From contig CAZEBF010000001.1 of the NCBI GenBank assembly GCA_964510235.1, positions 16,821 through 80,820 of the forward strand: a DNA stretch of 64,000 nucleotides, read 5' to 3'. The stretch comes from CAYUUR01 sp964510235 (GTDB lineage Bacteria > Patescibacteriota > Saccharimonadia > Saccharimonadales > CAYUUR01). A program made the translations under genes and the position numbers. The notes under the pieces are model-generated. The model was given only the letters and a program-made list of their open reading frames with translations. It was not told where the DNA came from and did not search any database. This document shows positions 7,039 through 16,629 of the stretch, one piece after another (the first letter of the stretch is position 1; each line of letters starts with the position of its first letter).

Positions 7039-7983
7039 ATGAGGAAGTTACGAGCGTACCAGATCGCCACGATACTACTCGCAGTTTTATGCGTAGTGCT
7101 GGCTTATCAGGTAATGACAACCAAGGACAAGTTGCCGTCAAAAGCTCAGAGCGAATACCCGCTGCTGGCCAAACGCATCTTTTTGGATCAACCAAACGAC
7201 ACAATTATCAACTTTTCACCCCTCAGAGAAGACGTCAAAAAGTATTTAGCTGACTCTGGTATTCCGCACAGCTTTTACTTTGAATACCTGCCAACAGGTA
7301 CGAGCATTCGTGATGGAGAAGCAAACGAACTGGTCGGAGCCTCACTCATGAAGATACCTATCGTTATGGACCTATACAAAGCTGCCGAGATGGGCAAAGT
7401 CGACCTCGACAAGCAAGTCACCGTGCCTCAAGAAGCCGTCAGTAACGACGGTGTATACGGCAATACCGAGCAGCTCAAGCCAGGCGATCAGATCACGCTG
7501 CGTGAAGCCGCAAAAATTGCCCTTACAGAATCTGACAACACGGCTGCTTACCTTGTCTACGCCGCCACGAAAGACATTATAAGCGCCGATGATTCCTCTA
7601 TTAAACGGCTCGACGTAGAGCTCAATGAGACGACCACGTCGTCGGGAAACTATGTATTAATCGGTGCTCGCTCTTACTCATCGTTTTTACAATGTTTGTA
7701 CTTCAGCTGTCACCTCAGCTTCAACGATTCCCAAGAGATACTTGGCTACTTAACGGAGTCCGAAGACAACAACCGATTACGCGCAGGCGTGCCAAGCGAC
7801 GTCAAAGTAGCACGCAAGATTGGTTCATTTAGCGATCAGACCCAGAGTGACTGCGGTATTGTATATGTGCCGAACCGCCCGTACACCCTTTGTCTCATGC
7901 TTCAAGTCGACGACAAGAACGCCGACAAGCATTTCCAGGTAGTATCAAAGAAGGTCTACGACTACGTTACGACCACCAACTAG
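7039..7983 (+). CDS. Class A beta-lactamase-like serine hydrolase, membrane anchored
   Basis: 314 aa. N-terminal membrane segment (about 7-25, IATILLAVLCVVLAYQVMT), then a serine beta-lactamase fold: SLMK (S-x-x-K with the nucleophilic Ser), SDN at ESDNTAAYL, and KIG (in place of K-T-G) at VARKIGSF. The Glu166-type omega-loop residue is not obvious, so it may be a PBP-like peptidase or a hydrolase rather than an antibiotic-degrading enzyme. The protein would face outwards. TACAAT at 7024-7029 lies 9 nt before the ATG. It converges with the giant adhesin gene with no base between the two stop codons. Confidence 0.8.
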   Translation: MRKLRAYQIATILLAVLCVVLAYQVMTTKDKLPSKAQSEYPLLAKRIFLDQPNDTIINFSPLREDVKKYLADSGIPHSFYFEYLPTGTSIRDGEANELVGASLMKIPIVMDLYKAAEMGKVDLDKQVTVPQEAVSNDGVYGNTEQLKPGDQITLREAAKIALTESDNTAAYLVYAATKDIISADDSSIKRLDVELNETTTSSGNYVLIGARSYSSFLQCLYFSCHLSFNDSQEILGYLTESEDNNRLRAGVPSDVKVARKIGSFSDQTQSDCGIVYVPNRPYTLCLMLQVDDKNADKHFQVVSKKVYDYVTTTN

Positions 7984-10900
7984 TTAATTTTTAACCGGCG
8001 GTACTGGAACGTCTATCGTCTTGGCATCTTTGACGCTTACCGCGGTCCATGCGAACTCGATATCTTGTGTGGCATCTTCTGGCAAGATGATAGTAAAGCC
8101 TTCTTTAGTTAGATCATCGTAGGCGAACTGGGCGAACTTACCGTTCTTAATGTTCACAGTGACAACAGGCGTGTCATCGTACGGTTTCTCAAACTTGATC
8201 ACCACTTTCTTCTGTGTCTTGTAGATGGTAGCGAAGCCGGCCGCATCGTTGTTCTGGGTCAGACGACCCTCAATCTCGACATCGTTACGGAAGATGACAC
8301 TATCTACGAAAGTGGCCATGCGGTGGAAGACGCTTGTGTTGAGGAATTCGACCGGTCCAACCACCTTGAGCGCGCCGTTAGCGAATAATGCGCCTTCTAC
8401 CGTCAGACTCTCGCCCACTTTGGCGGTCTTGACCACGAAGTCATCCAGATTAACGCTAGCCTCTGTGAGTTCACTGCCGCCCGCTTCTGTCGCCGCCTTT
8501 GGTCGTGATGTCAGCTTACCAACCAACACTTCAAGACCTTCGATCTTATTGGCCTTAATACTGTCAGCGGTGATGTCTTTGGCATTGATACTGACGCCGT
8601 TGATTTCGTACGCGCTGACTCGATCAGTTAAGATCTCAGAGTTGTCTTCTCCTGGGGCTTGCTGCTGCTTGCGGCCAATCAGGTAACGGATGATGTCATC
8701 AGATTTCTTCAGCTTATCGGCCAAAACACCTTCTTGCAGATTCACTAATGGACCAAGCACGGTGTCTGGCATGGTAAAGCCACCGTTGCCGAACTCTTCC
8801 ATGGCTACTTCAACTCTCTGACCGTTGTAATCGACCAGATTCACAAAGACCATCACCGTGCCACATCGAGCACCAGCAGGACTACCGTCTGGGCAGTCAA
8901 TGAGCGTCTCCGTGTTAAGATCCTCCAACACAGTACCGACTACCCGACCAGCACCAACTGCTTTCATTCCATAACCAGCAACCGTACTTGAAGTGATACG
9001 GTCACCGGATTTGATGGACTCGCCTGGTTTGATCAAGACTTTTACCGGTACGCGTCCACTCAATGCAATCGGGTACGAGTTCTCTTCTTGTGGACCAATA
9101 ATGAGACCTGGGTTGGTGGCAACAATACCCAGTGTTTTGTCGTCATATGGCTTGCTTGATGGTACTACCTCACCAACCGAGTTGTCTTGCATGCTCACTA
9201 TGTCACCCGGAACAAGCGAATCAAACGATGTGAAGCGCTCGGCAAGGTCAGCACCACCAACACCACCAACCTCAGACGATACTCCTGCCATACCATCAAC
9301 AATCAGCTCACCACGAATCGATGAGATGTTGTTAAAGAATCGGTCCATGTCTTGTTCAAGGTTGCGGTCTGATTTCTCAAGCCACAGGTTAGCTGAGGAT
9401 CCCATTACAACGATGCCATTTTCGACAGAAAGTGCGTCAATATCATCGGCATCAGCGCCTGTCCAGCTAGCGCCAGAGCTATCGGTTACTCCAGTATCTG
9501 AATGGTATACATTCGAGACAAAGGCATTGGCGTAACCACTAAACACGCTGACTGCCCCGCCATCGGTGCCATTACTGGTTCCTACGTACAGATCGGGGTT
9601 TGAGCCCAGGAAGTTCGTGTTATTGAGGCCAATTGACGTCACAATGTTAGTATCACCATAGAGTTTTTCCGGTATGACTTCGTAGTCTGAATCAGTACTA
9701 GGCGTAACTGTCCATGCAGGACTGACAGTTAAAGTCGTGCCATCATTAGCAATAACCCGACGAGATTGTCCTGCACCCGTGCCGGCTGTTATTTCTACAA
9801 AGCTGCCGACGAATGAGTTCGGTACATAGGTTTCAGCCGAATCGCCAATAGTCGTACTACTGAAAGTAGTCGCAGCGGTAACAACTGTTGAAGGTTTTGC
9901 TAGGGCGCCGCGTCCTTCCAGATAGATCTTTCGAATCTGGGCTTGTGTCAAAGTATCTGATACAGTTGCGCCGCCACCCGAAAAGTATACATCGTCGATA
10001 TCGCCATCCCAGAAGTTGCCACCGGCTGCACCACTACCGTCAGCACCAATAGTTAAAATCTGTGATGCGTCTAGCGTCAAGGTAGCAGCCAAAGCCGTAT
10101 CGCAGGTACTGGCCTGCTTTCCGTCAATATAGAGACAGAGCCCAGTATCCGTATTGACCGCTGCAACATGGTGCCACTGACCATCGTTATACGTTTGTGT
10201 CGATGTAACCGAATCGTCATAGGCTGCAGTTGCAGCAGTGTCTTGTATACCGAACACTATGCTACCTGAGGAGTTCATTTCGACGGTGTAGCCCGCACCT
10301 TCAGTTCCACCAAGAGCCGAGAATCGCTTGTCAATCAACACATCCGTTCCCGCGATTGCCGTGGAGTGCCTGAACCATGCACTAACACTAAACGACAGTG
10401 CTGCTACGTTGAAGTCCGCATCTGTATCACAAGTTCCGTCATTGTTAGCATCTGAACAGAGGAATTGGCTCGTGCCGTTGAATCTCAGCCCTGTGCCATG
10501 AACACCATTAACCCCATAAGTTGGCGCAACTTCTGGCTCAAGTACGCTGTTTCTAATCGTCGAGTCCGTCAAATCACCAGATAGGTTGTCGAAACTAAAC
10601 ATACCTCGCTGCGTACCAGTCATGTATGAGGTTTCACGACTTGTGTTGTAGTGTTTTGACCAGCCGATTACCGTACCAGACGGAACGTTAACATCGTGAA
10701 CTTCGGTCAAGCCGGCTGAATGACCAACGTAGAGAAGGTCGGCTGCATCGTCTGCCATTGAGGCACGTTCAACTACTTTGAGTGCGTCTGGCGCACCGAC
10801 TGCAAATGTTGGAGCAGCGGCACCATTCGCAACATTCGGCAAGTTGCCGGCGGCTTCATCAAACAAGTCAGATGGAGTCGCTTGGTCAGCCTTGGCAACG

Positions 10901-13900
10901 TCAATACCGACCGTTCCATTTGCCTGTGTACCATACCGTTCTACCTGGCTGAGCGTTACATTGAGGCCATACAAACGACCACGTTTAGTGACATACACTG
11001 CGCTAAACTGATCAGTTAAGTTATCGCCGTAATCTAATGTTTTTTGCTCTGACAGGTTAACTACAGATATCGAGTCATCTGTGGCTGCAGCGATGAAGGT
11101 TTTTCCGTTACCTGGGCCACCGTTAGTTTCAATACTACTTGATCCATACAAGACCGAACCGTGTACTGCATTTACAGCGTTGTGCCGGATCGCCAAGGCT
11201 GTCCTACTATCAAGGTTGTAGGTCACTGCCGTGTTTCTGTTAGCAATGTTCTTATCGCCTTGGTCGCGGTCGGTTGTATTGTAGTTGTACATCCTATCTT
11301 GGGTAAAGTCGATAGCATACATTCCACCCGCTGAAGCGCCATTAGCACCGACGTAAACTACACCGTTAAGCGCAAACACACTCGATGGATCGTTATTGGT
11401 GTCAACACCAATTGCGTAGCCAGCTGCGTTCTGGTTGAACTTCATAAACATTTTGTAGTCGTTAGCGTCAAAGATGTAGACAGCACTGGTAGTCGATACG
11501 ATAATAGCTTTCTTTGGGAATCCTGAAGAGCCACAACGAGTATCACTCGCGATGTTACAAGCGTCACCAAATCCATCGTTCTTTGTCTCAGTGTACCAGC
11601 TGAGCGACTGAGACGTTGGTGAATTAGTCCAAGCACCGGTGTCCGAATCTTTAGTAGTGTCATAGACGTGTACATCGGTAATGCCGGTCAACCCAGTCTG
11701 CTTGGTGATACCCTTCTTGACCAGGTCACCGTACAAGTCAATCTGCCCAGCAGCACTCGCGCTACCAACCTGGAAGGTTCCGTCAGTTTTGAGTGTGGCG
11801 ACATCGCTACGATAGAGGGTCGTGTCGCGTGATGAGCCAAAAGCGATACCGGCACTTGCTGTCGTATTATTTGCATTACTACTAAGCCACAACGTCTGCG
11901 TGTCTGCCGCCTCAATTGCCACACCATAGTCACTAGTACCATTGGTTTGCGCCTCAACGAACACTCCATAGTTTGATGTTATCGTAGAAGAGCTGATTGA
12001 CGCACTTTGTATGTGCAAGCCGTATCCGTCTGTCAGCGTACCACCACCTGTTAGATTAAGGTGTCCCTGCAGTCCTGCTCCTTCAGTTATTGTACCTCCG
12101 AAAAGGAAGGAGGCAACTTCACCACGCACTCCTACCGCCATAGTGACCCCGCCGGTAAGTACCGCACTTGCACCACCCCTGATACCGTACAGATACTCGG
12201 CATTCGTGCCAGTACTAGCCCCGCCTGCAAATGCGTTTATACCGTATGCCGTGGCAGTTCCGGCGCCCGAATTATCAGTGTTATTCAGTATATCTAGGCC
12301 GTAAGAATTGATTGTTCCGCCCGTGGCGCCAGTTCTCGTCACGGCAATGCGCTGACCATAGGTACTATCTGTACCTGTATTTACGACTCCTGTGTCGCTG
12401 ACGGTTACTTTCAGGCTATATTCATCACTGGCAGTAGTATTGGTGCTTGTAAGCGCCGTGTCTATCTCGCCGCTATCAGCAATAGTTAATACTGCGGTAC
12501 CATTGTCTTGGACAATGAAGTCGCCCGTGCCTGCCAAGTTAGTGACAACATTGCCCGACCCATTGTTCGTTATCGTATAAGCTGGGTTATCGGTTGCATC
12601 AAGGGTGTAAGTATACGCACCGGCATCGCTGAGTGTCATAAATGCCGTGCCGTTGTCTTGGAACTCGATGTCGCCAGCACTCGCTAAGTTGAAAACCACA
12701 TCCGCAGCGTCAACTGAGGCGGACGTGACCCGCAAAGGTGAGGCCGTCGAGCCAGTCAGTGTCGCCATATCAGTTATAAATTGATCTTGTGTGCCGCCAC
12801 CGGTTGACGCTGCGTTCTCAGTAAATGTAAAGCCACTTTCGGCTGCGGTCAGCTGCCAATTCCACACCACATTGTTGTCGGCGTTGTTGATACTTGCCCC
12901 TGTTGTTGCAGCAGTCACTTGATCAAGACGAGCCCCGCTACCGCCAGCACCACAACCGGCATCAGTCGTGTTACAAACTGTCTTGACGACGCCGTTTTCT
13001 ATAATCTTCACCTTGTTGAGCGTTGAGTCATAGAACAAGCCACCATTGAGCGCACTCAAGTTGCTCGTCGGATCAGCTGTTGCAGCATCGAGCTGTAGAA
13101 TGGTTGTATCGCTATCAGTGCCAGTTGAGTTGCCAACTTTAACCAAATTACCACCGCTACCACTCCGCGCCGCGGTATCAACTTGTAGCACATTAGCTCC
13201 AGCACTCTGTACCCGGAAAGCGTCTACCGAAGCTGCCGAAGGATTAAACAACGTATTCCCTGTCGCCCCCACTGAAGCCAGCACCGTTCCAGCACTATTC
13301 TGCCACTCCTGGAGATTGGCGGTTTGGCCAGCAAAACCCTGAACGACGAGGCCTTTACGCCCGACTGCGTTTGAATTGAACTGTACCGCTGCAGCATCGT
13401 CCGCAGTATTATTGGCATTCACGGTAAGCTTGTTGTTCGTTCCGTAGCTTGTTGCGTTTAAACCAAGCTGACCTCCGTCACTAAACCGCATCATCTCAGT
13501 GTATGTCGTAGAGCTTCCGTCGAAGCCCCAAGAGAAGTAATTCCCGGAAGTATTACCGTCTTGATCAGCAACGTTGATGATATTACCGTTGCTCGTAATT
13601 GAACCATAGTTTGAACTATAACCTAGGTTAAGCCTACTCGGATTTCCGCCGTTTCCGATTACTAGCGATGTATCAGTAGCGGCGCCACCCTGTACTCGAA
13701 AACTACCGTCTGTAGTCAGTATGTTGGCAGATGAACGATACAGATTAGTGTCACCGGAAGTACCAAATGTAAATCGTCCGGCCGACGATCGATTCAACAC
13801 TTCAGTAAAGCCTTCGCCAAGTCGCAAGGTTGTGCCAGTAGATTCGAGGGCAAGATTGTTCGATATATAAACTAAGCCTCCGCTTGCGGTTGCAACACGT

Positions 13901-16473
13901 AGCGCCGAACCGGCCACAGTAAGTGAGTCGTCTGTTCTCAGTAAATCAGCTCCTGATCTATACAAATTCACGTCACCCGTACTACCAAAGGTGAAGCCAT
14001 CAAGATCTTGTGGGATTGCAACTCGCAAAGTTCTCGTAGCGCTGTTGTTCGGCATAACTTCAAAGCGCAGTTCACTACCACCGCTGCCACTGGCAAAATC
14101 TTGTGAGGCAAAGGCTGTTATACCAGCCGAGTGATAGGCATTGTTGCTTGCGTCATATGCGCCACCTAGCAGTATGTAGCCTAAGCGGTCGCCTGAAGAA
14201 GTCGCCGCGCCGTCGTCTTGTATGCCGATGATGCCTGAGCCGCCAGTTGATGAAGAGGTGGCGGTCTGAATGAAGGCTGACTGTACTGCGCCAGCACCTC
14301 TAACTGTTAGGTTGGCGGCGCTCAAGTACTGGTTGCCCGAACCTACCACCAAAGATCCGTCGCTCTTTACACTCCCCAACACAGTGCCAGAGCTATTCTG
14401 CCACTCTTGAAGGTTGGCAGTTTGACTGCCTGAACCACGCACAACTAACCCTTTAACATCTGTATTGGTATATACACTCAGACGCACACCGCTCAGTGGC
14501 GTCTGGTTACCAACAGATATCTGTTCGGTGGAAACAATGTCGCCATCAGCGGCAATTGCTGACAATACAGTGCCAGTACTACTCTGCCACTCTTGAAGGT
14601 TGGCAGTTTGCGAGGCTAAGCCTTGGATTACCAACGGTTTGGCGGTCGTGGCAGAGGCGGTGATTATGGTGTTGGCTAAGTTGTCTACTGTGGTAGGAGT
14701 GTTGACACGTAATTTCTCGTTTGTGCCGCCCGTCAAGGAGTAGGCGCCAAACTGAGCGCCATATGACGAGGTTAGGCGCAGCTTAACCGAGCCGTTTGAA
14801 CTGAGGTCAAGGTACTCATTCGCGCTTACGTAGGTTAATACTGTTCGCGCCTGGCCGCTACCGCCAAGTCCGTATAAGATTGCTCCGTTACTGCCCACCC
14901 AGATTGGCGCGGTTGAGACTAACTGGTTAGATGAGTTCACGCCAAACGTGTAGTCGGCACTATTTGCCGCATTACGCCAGGCAATATTCTCTGCATTTGC
15001 CAGGCGGACAAAACCGGATGAAGCTGGTGTGCCCGTCGACACCAAACCTGGCGCATAAATGTACCCATTAGAAGCAACACGCATTAATATCGAACCGGCA
15101 TCGTTCTGCCATTCCTGGAGGTTGGCGGTTTGGCTGGTGGCACCACGAACCACCAAACCTTTGCTTCCCGCTGTTGAAGAACCAATCAAAACTGTTGCAT
15201 CTTCTGTAGTTGGACTGTTTACTGTCAACCGAGTATTGGTATTAACGGTACCAGTTGTATTGATGGCAAGCCTAGTATTAAGCTTAACTGCAGCTATCGT
15301 GTCAGCGTTTGCCGATAAAGTTGACGAATTACTACCTTGCCACAAGAACTGTATTGAACCACCAAAGTCACTAAACCCACCCGAACTCAGAACCAGGCCA
15401 CTACGATAACTTGCACCAGAATTGTAGTATCCGCCTATCTGGAGCGAGCCGCCGGCCGAACCGCTTGCATCGACCGCATTCGATAGCCGTAAAACCCCTG
15501 CGCTGAAGCGATTAAGGACTGCGTCACTGGCACTACCAAAGCGAATAGCGCCACTTGAGCTAACTGAAGTTAGTACCGCGCCCGTGCTATCCTGCCATTC
15601 CTGGAGGTTGGCGGTTTGGCCAGATGCACCCTGTACGCTTAAACCAGCGAAGCTTGCATCTGTACTAGTAACCTGCAAACTTGCAGTTGGCGCAGGACTG
15701 TTAACCCCAACACGCTTATTTGACGTATCAACGCTAAATATCGTTGATAATCCTGTCGCATTCTTAACTTGTACCGCAGTAACCGAGTCTGTCTGTGGCT
15801 TAAATAATAGGTACCCTGCGTTATCTAGGACGAGCACGTCACTGCCTCCACGCTGTAACTTAAGTATGTCTCCTGTGGCGCCTGTCTTATTAATGCCGAT
15901 TGAACCATTAGTCGTCGAATCAACCTGCAAGGAAGCCTGTCCAAGCTGAATCAGCTCATCCTTGGATAGGCCACCAAGTTTTTTTGCATTCTTTGCGTAT
16001 GGGGTGGCGCTAAATCTAGTAAACGGCAACATTTCACCATCCCATGACGGACTGGCCGTTCCGCCTACGTCAATTGAGAGCCATAGGGTGTCTTGATTCC
16101 AGTCAACATCATTACCAAAGGGAGTTACCGACCCGAGGTATACTGAAAAATAACCGTTCTTAACCCTAACTTTGTCAGTGCTGACCCGAGTCTCAGTCCA
16201 CTCAAGCGTACCGCTACAAGGTGAAGTACCTGATACTTCACAACCATCACCATCCTGATATACCTTAAATCGCAAATTATAGAAGCCATCTGGCACAACT
16301 GCACCTGTATCATCTAGTAATCGAGCCTGGAAGTTCAACTGCTCGTTAATACCTGCAGAATTAACGGTCTGCCCCTGTTGCTGTGAGCGATAAAAACCAA
16401 TCACACCAGATATAAACATGAGCCCTATGGCGCACAGGATGAGTGGATTCCAGAAATTGACTCTTACTCTCAT
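7984..16473 (-). CDS. Giant surface protein with repeats and a LamG-like domain (2829 aa)
   Basis: Start placed at the ATG at 16473; the earlier in-frame ATG at 16509 overlaps the -10 box and cannot be used. Signal anchor at residues 9-27 (FWNPLILCAIGLMFISG). Then LNFQARLLDDTGAVVPDGFYNLRFKVY, a module seen at the start of many CPR surface proteins. About residues 290-1100 hold five TANLQEWQ repeats and several D-x-N/T-LYRS repeats. A propeller-like middle part is followed by a LamG/concanavalin-type domain (LRFNGTSQFLC... WFRHSTAIAGTDVLIDKRF... DGQWHHVAAV...YIDGKQAS). Near the C-terminus is GADLAERF...LVPGDIVSM...GRVPVKV, as in tail-fibre-like and CPR surface proteins. Likely a fibrous adhesin; mostly inference from architecture. 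Confidence 0.8.
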   Translation of the reverse strand: MRVRVNFWNPLILCAIGLMFISGVIGFYRSQQQGQTVNSAGINEQLNFQARLLDDTGAVVPDGFYNLRFKVYQDGDGCEVSGTSPCSGTLEWTETRVSTDKVRVKNGYFSVYLGSVTPFGNDVDWNQDTLWLSIDVGGTASPSWDGEMLPFTRFSATPYAKNAKKLGGLSKDELIQLGQASLQVDSTTNGSIGINKTGATGDILKLQRGGSDVLVLDNAGYLLFKPQTDSVTAVQVKNATGLSTIFSVDTSNKRVGVNSPAPTASLQVTSTDASFAGLSVQGASGQTANLQEWQDSTGAVLTSVSSSGAIRFGSASDAVLNRFSAGVLRLSNAVDASGSAGGSLQIGGYYNSGASYRSGLVLSSGGFSDFGGSIQFLWQGSNSSTLSANADTIAAVKLNTRLAINTTGTVNTNTRLTVNSPTTEDATVLIGSSTAGSKGLVVRGATSQTANLQEWQNDAGSILMRVASNGYIYAPGLVSTGTPASSGFVRLANAENIAWRNAANSADYTFGVNSSNQLVSTAPIWVGSNGAILYGLGGSGQARTVLTYVSANEYLDLSSNGSVKLRLTSSYGAQFGAYSLTGGTNEKLRVNTPTTVDNLANTIITASATTAKPLVIQGLASQTANLQEWQSSTGTVLSAIAADGDIVSTEQISVGNQTPLSGVRLSVYTNTDVKGLVVRGSGSQTANLQEWQNSSGTVLGSVKSDGSLVVGSGNQYLSAANLTVRGAGAVQSAFIQTATSSSTGGSGIIGIQDDGAATSSGDRLGYILLGGAYDASNNAYHSAGITAFASQDFASGSGGSELRFEVMPNNSATRTLRVAIPQDLDGFTFGSTGDVNLYRSGADLLRTDDSLTVAGSALRVATASGGLVYISNNLALESTGTTLRLGEGFTEVLNRSSAGRFTFGTSGDTNLYRSSANILTTDGSFRVQGGAATDTSLVIGNGGNPSRLNLGYSSNYGSITSNGNIINVADQDGNTSGNYFSWGFDGSSTTYTEMMRFSDGGQLGLNATSYGTNNKLTVNANNTADDAAAVQFNSNAVGRKGLVVQGFAGQTANLQEWQNSAGTVLASVGATGNTLFNPSAASVDAFRVQSAGANVLQVDTAARSGSGGNLVKVGNSTGTDSDTTILQLDAATADPTSNLSALNGGLFYDSTLNKVKIIENGVVKTVCNTTDAGCGAGGSGARLDQVTAATTGASINNADNNVVWNWQLTAAESGFTFTENAASTGGGTQDQFITDMATLTGSTASPLRVTSASVDAADVVFNLASAGDIEFQDNGTAFMTLSDAGAYTYTLDATDNPAYTITNNGSGNVVTNLAGTGDFIVQDNGTAVLTIADSGEIDTALTSTNTTASDEYSLKVTVSDTGVVNTGTDSTYGQRIAVTRTGATGGTINSYGLDILNNTDNSGAGTATAYGINAFAGGASTGTNAEYLYGIRGGASAVLTGGVTMAVGVRGEVASFLFGGTITEGAGLQGHLNLTGGGTLTDGYGLHIQSASISSSTITSNYGVFVEAQTNGTSDYGVAIEAADTQTLWLSSNANNTTASAGIAFGSSRDTTLYRSDVATLKTDGTFQVGSASAAGQIDLYGDLVKKGITKQTGLTGITDVHVYDTTKDSDTGAWTNSPTSQSLSWYTETKNDGFGDACNIASDTRCGSSGFPKKAIIVSTTSAVYIFDANDYKMFMKFNQNAAGYAIGVDTNNDPSSVFALNGVVYVGANGASAGGMYAIDFTQDRMYNYNTTDRDQGDKNIANRNTAVTYNLDSRTALAIRHNAVNAVHGSVLYGSSSIETNGGPGNGKTFIAAATDDSISVVNLSEQKTLDYGDNLTDQFSAVYVTKRGRLYGLNVTLSQVERYGTQANGTVGIDVAKADQATPSDLFDEAAGNLPNVANGAAAPTFAVGAPDALKVVERASMADDAADLLYVGHSAGLTEVHDVNVPSGTVIGWSKHYNTSRETSYMTGTQRGMFSFDNLSGDLTDSTIRNSVLEPEVAPTYGVNGVHGTGLRFNGTSQFLCSDANNDGTCDTDADFNVAALSFSVSAWFRHSTAIAGTDVLIDKRFSALGGTEGAGYTVEMNSSGSIVFGIQDTAATAAYDDSVTSTQTYNDGQWHHVAAVNTDTGLCLYIDGKQASTCDTALAATLTLDASQILTIGADGSGAAGGNFWDGDIDDVYFSGGGATVSDTLTQAQIRKIYLEGRGALAKPSTVVTAATTFSSTTIGDSAETYVPNSFVGSFVEITAGTGAGQSRRVIANDGTTLTVSPAWTVTPSTDSDYEVIPEKLYGDTNIVTSIGLNNTNFLGSNPDLYVGTSNGTDGGAVSVFSGYANAFVSNVYHSDTGVTDSSGASWTGADADDIDALSVENGIVVMGSSANLWLEKSDRNLEQDMDRFFNNISSIRGELIVDGMAGVSSEVGGVGGADLAERFTSFDSLVPGDIVSMQDNSVGEVVPSSKPYDDKTLGIVATNPGLIIGPQEENSYPIALSGRVPVKVLIKPGESIKSGDRITSSTVAGYGMKAVGAGRVVGTVLEDLNTETLIDCPDGSPAGARCGTVMVFVNLVDYNGQRVEVAMEEFGNGGFTMPDTVLGPLVNLQEGVLADKLKKSDDIIRYLIGRKQQQAPGEDNSEILTDRVSAYEINGVSINAKDITADSIKANKIEGLEVLVGKLTSRPKAATEAGGSELTEASVNLDDFVVKTAKVGESLTVEGALFANGALKVVGPVEFLNTSVFHRMATFVDSVIFRNDVEIEGRLTQNNDAAGFATIYKTQKKVVIKFEKPYDDTPVVTVNIKNGKFAQFAYDDLTKEGFTIILPEDATQDIEFAWTAVSVKDAKTIDVPVPPVKN
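13300..15615 (-). repeat. Five copies of the TANLQEWQ repeat within the giant gene
   Basis: DNA copies at 13300-13323, 14399-14422, 14584-14607, 15106-15129 and 15592-15615 encode Q-T-A-N-L-Q-E-W-Q, each followed by D/N-S/D-x-G-x-x-L-x-x-V. The DNA of the core differs slightly between copies (ggagattggc, gaaggttggc, ggaggttggc), so they are old repeats with protein-level conservation. Confidence 0.85.
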
Positions 16474-16507
16474 TTGTTCTCTATGTGTATTAAGTAACCT
16501 TAACCAC

Positions 16508-16536
16508 ATTGTATCTTGTAGAGTCTACAACGACAA
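16508..16536 (-). promoter_or_regulatory. Promoter of the giant gene with a palindrome filling the spacer
   Basis: Minus strand -35 TTGTCG (16531-16536), 17-bp spacer, -10 TACAAT (16508-16513). The spacer contains the 15-bp palindrome TTGTAGAGTCTACAA (16516-16530), a likely operator. The leader to the ATG at 16473 would be about 27 nt. Confidence 0.65.
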
Positions 16537-16549
16537 GGGAAATACCCCT

Positions 16550-16581
16550 GTTATAGCCATGAGTTATCCACAAGCTATAAC
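16550..16581. other. Inverted repeat around a single DnaA-box sequence
   Basis: GTTATAGC (16550-16557) and GCTATAAC (16574-16581) flank TTATCCACA (16564-16572), a perfect match to the DnaA box consensus. One box only, with no AT-rich unwinding region or dnaA/dnaN nearby. It may be chance, a DnaA-controlled promoter region, or a weak terminator for the gene ending at 16630. Confidence 0.35.
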
Positions 16582-16629
16582 TGAACAGTTTTGTTGTTCG
16601 ATGTACAAAATTTGAGAGTTTTAGAAAGA

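Noticed and set aside
13300..15615. CRISPR-like or tandem DNA repeats
   Set aside because: The repeats are coding, unevenly spaced and differ at the DNA level; there are no cas genes.
7984..16473. Prophage tail-fibre region
   Set aside because: The giant protein has tail-fibre-like ends, but there are no capsid, terminase, tail or lysis genes around it, and it has a signal anchor.
16474..16509. ATG at 16509 as the start of the giant adhesin
   Set aside because: The codon overlaps the -10 box TACAAT, so it would not be in the mRNA.
16550..16581. Replication origin
   Set aside because: Only one DnaA box, no AT-rich repeats, and no dnaA, dnaN or parAB genes nearby.
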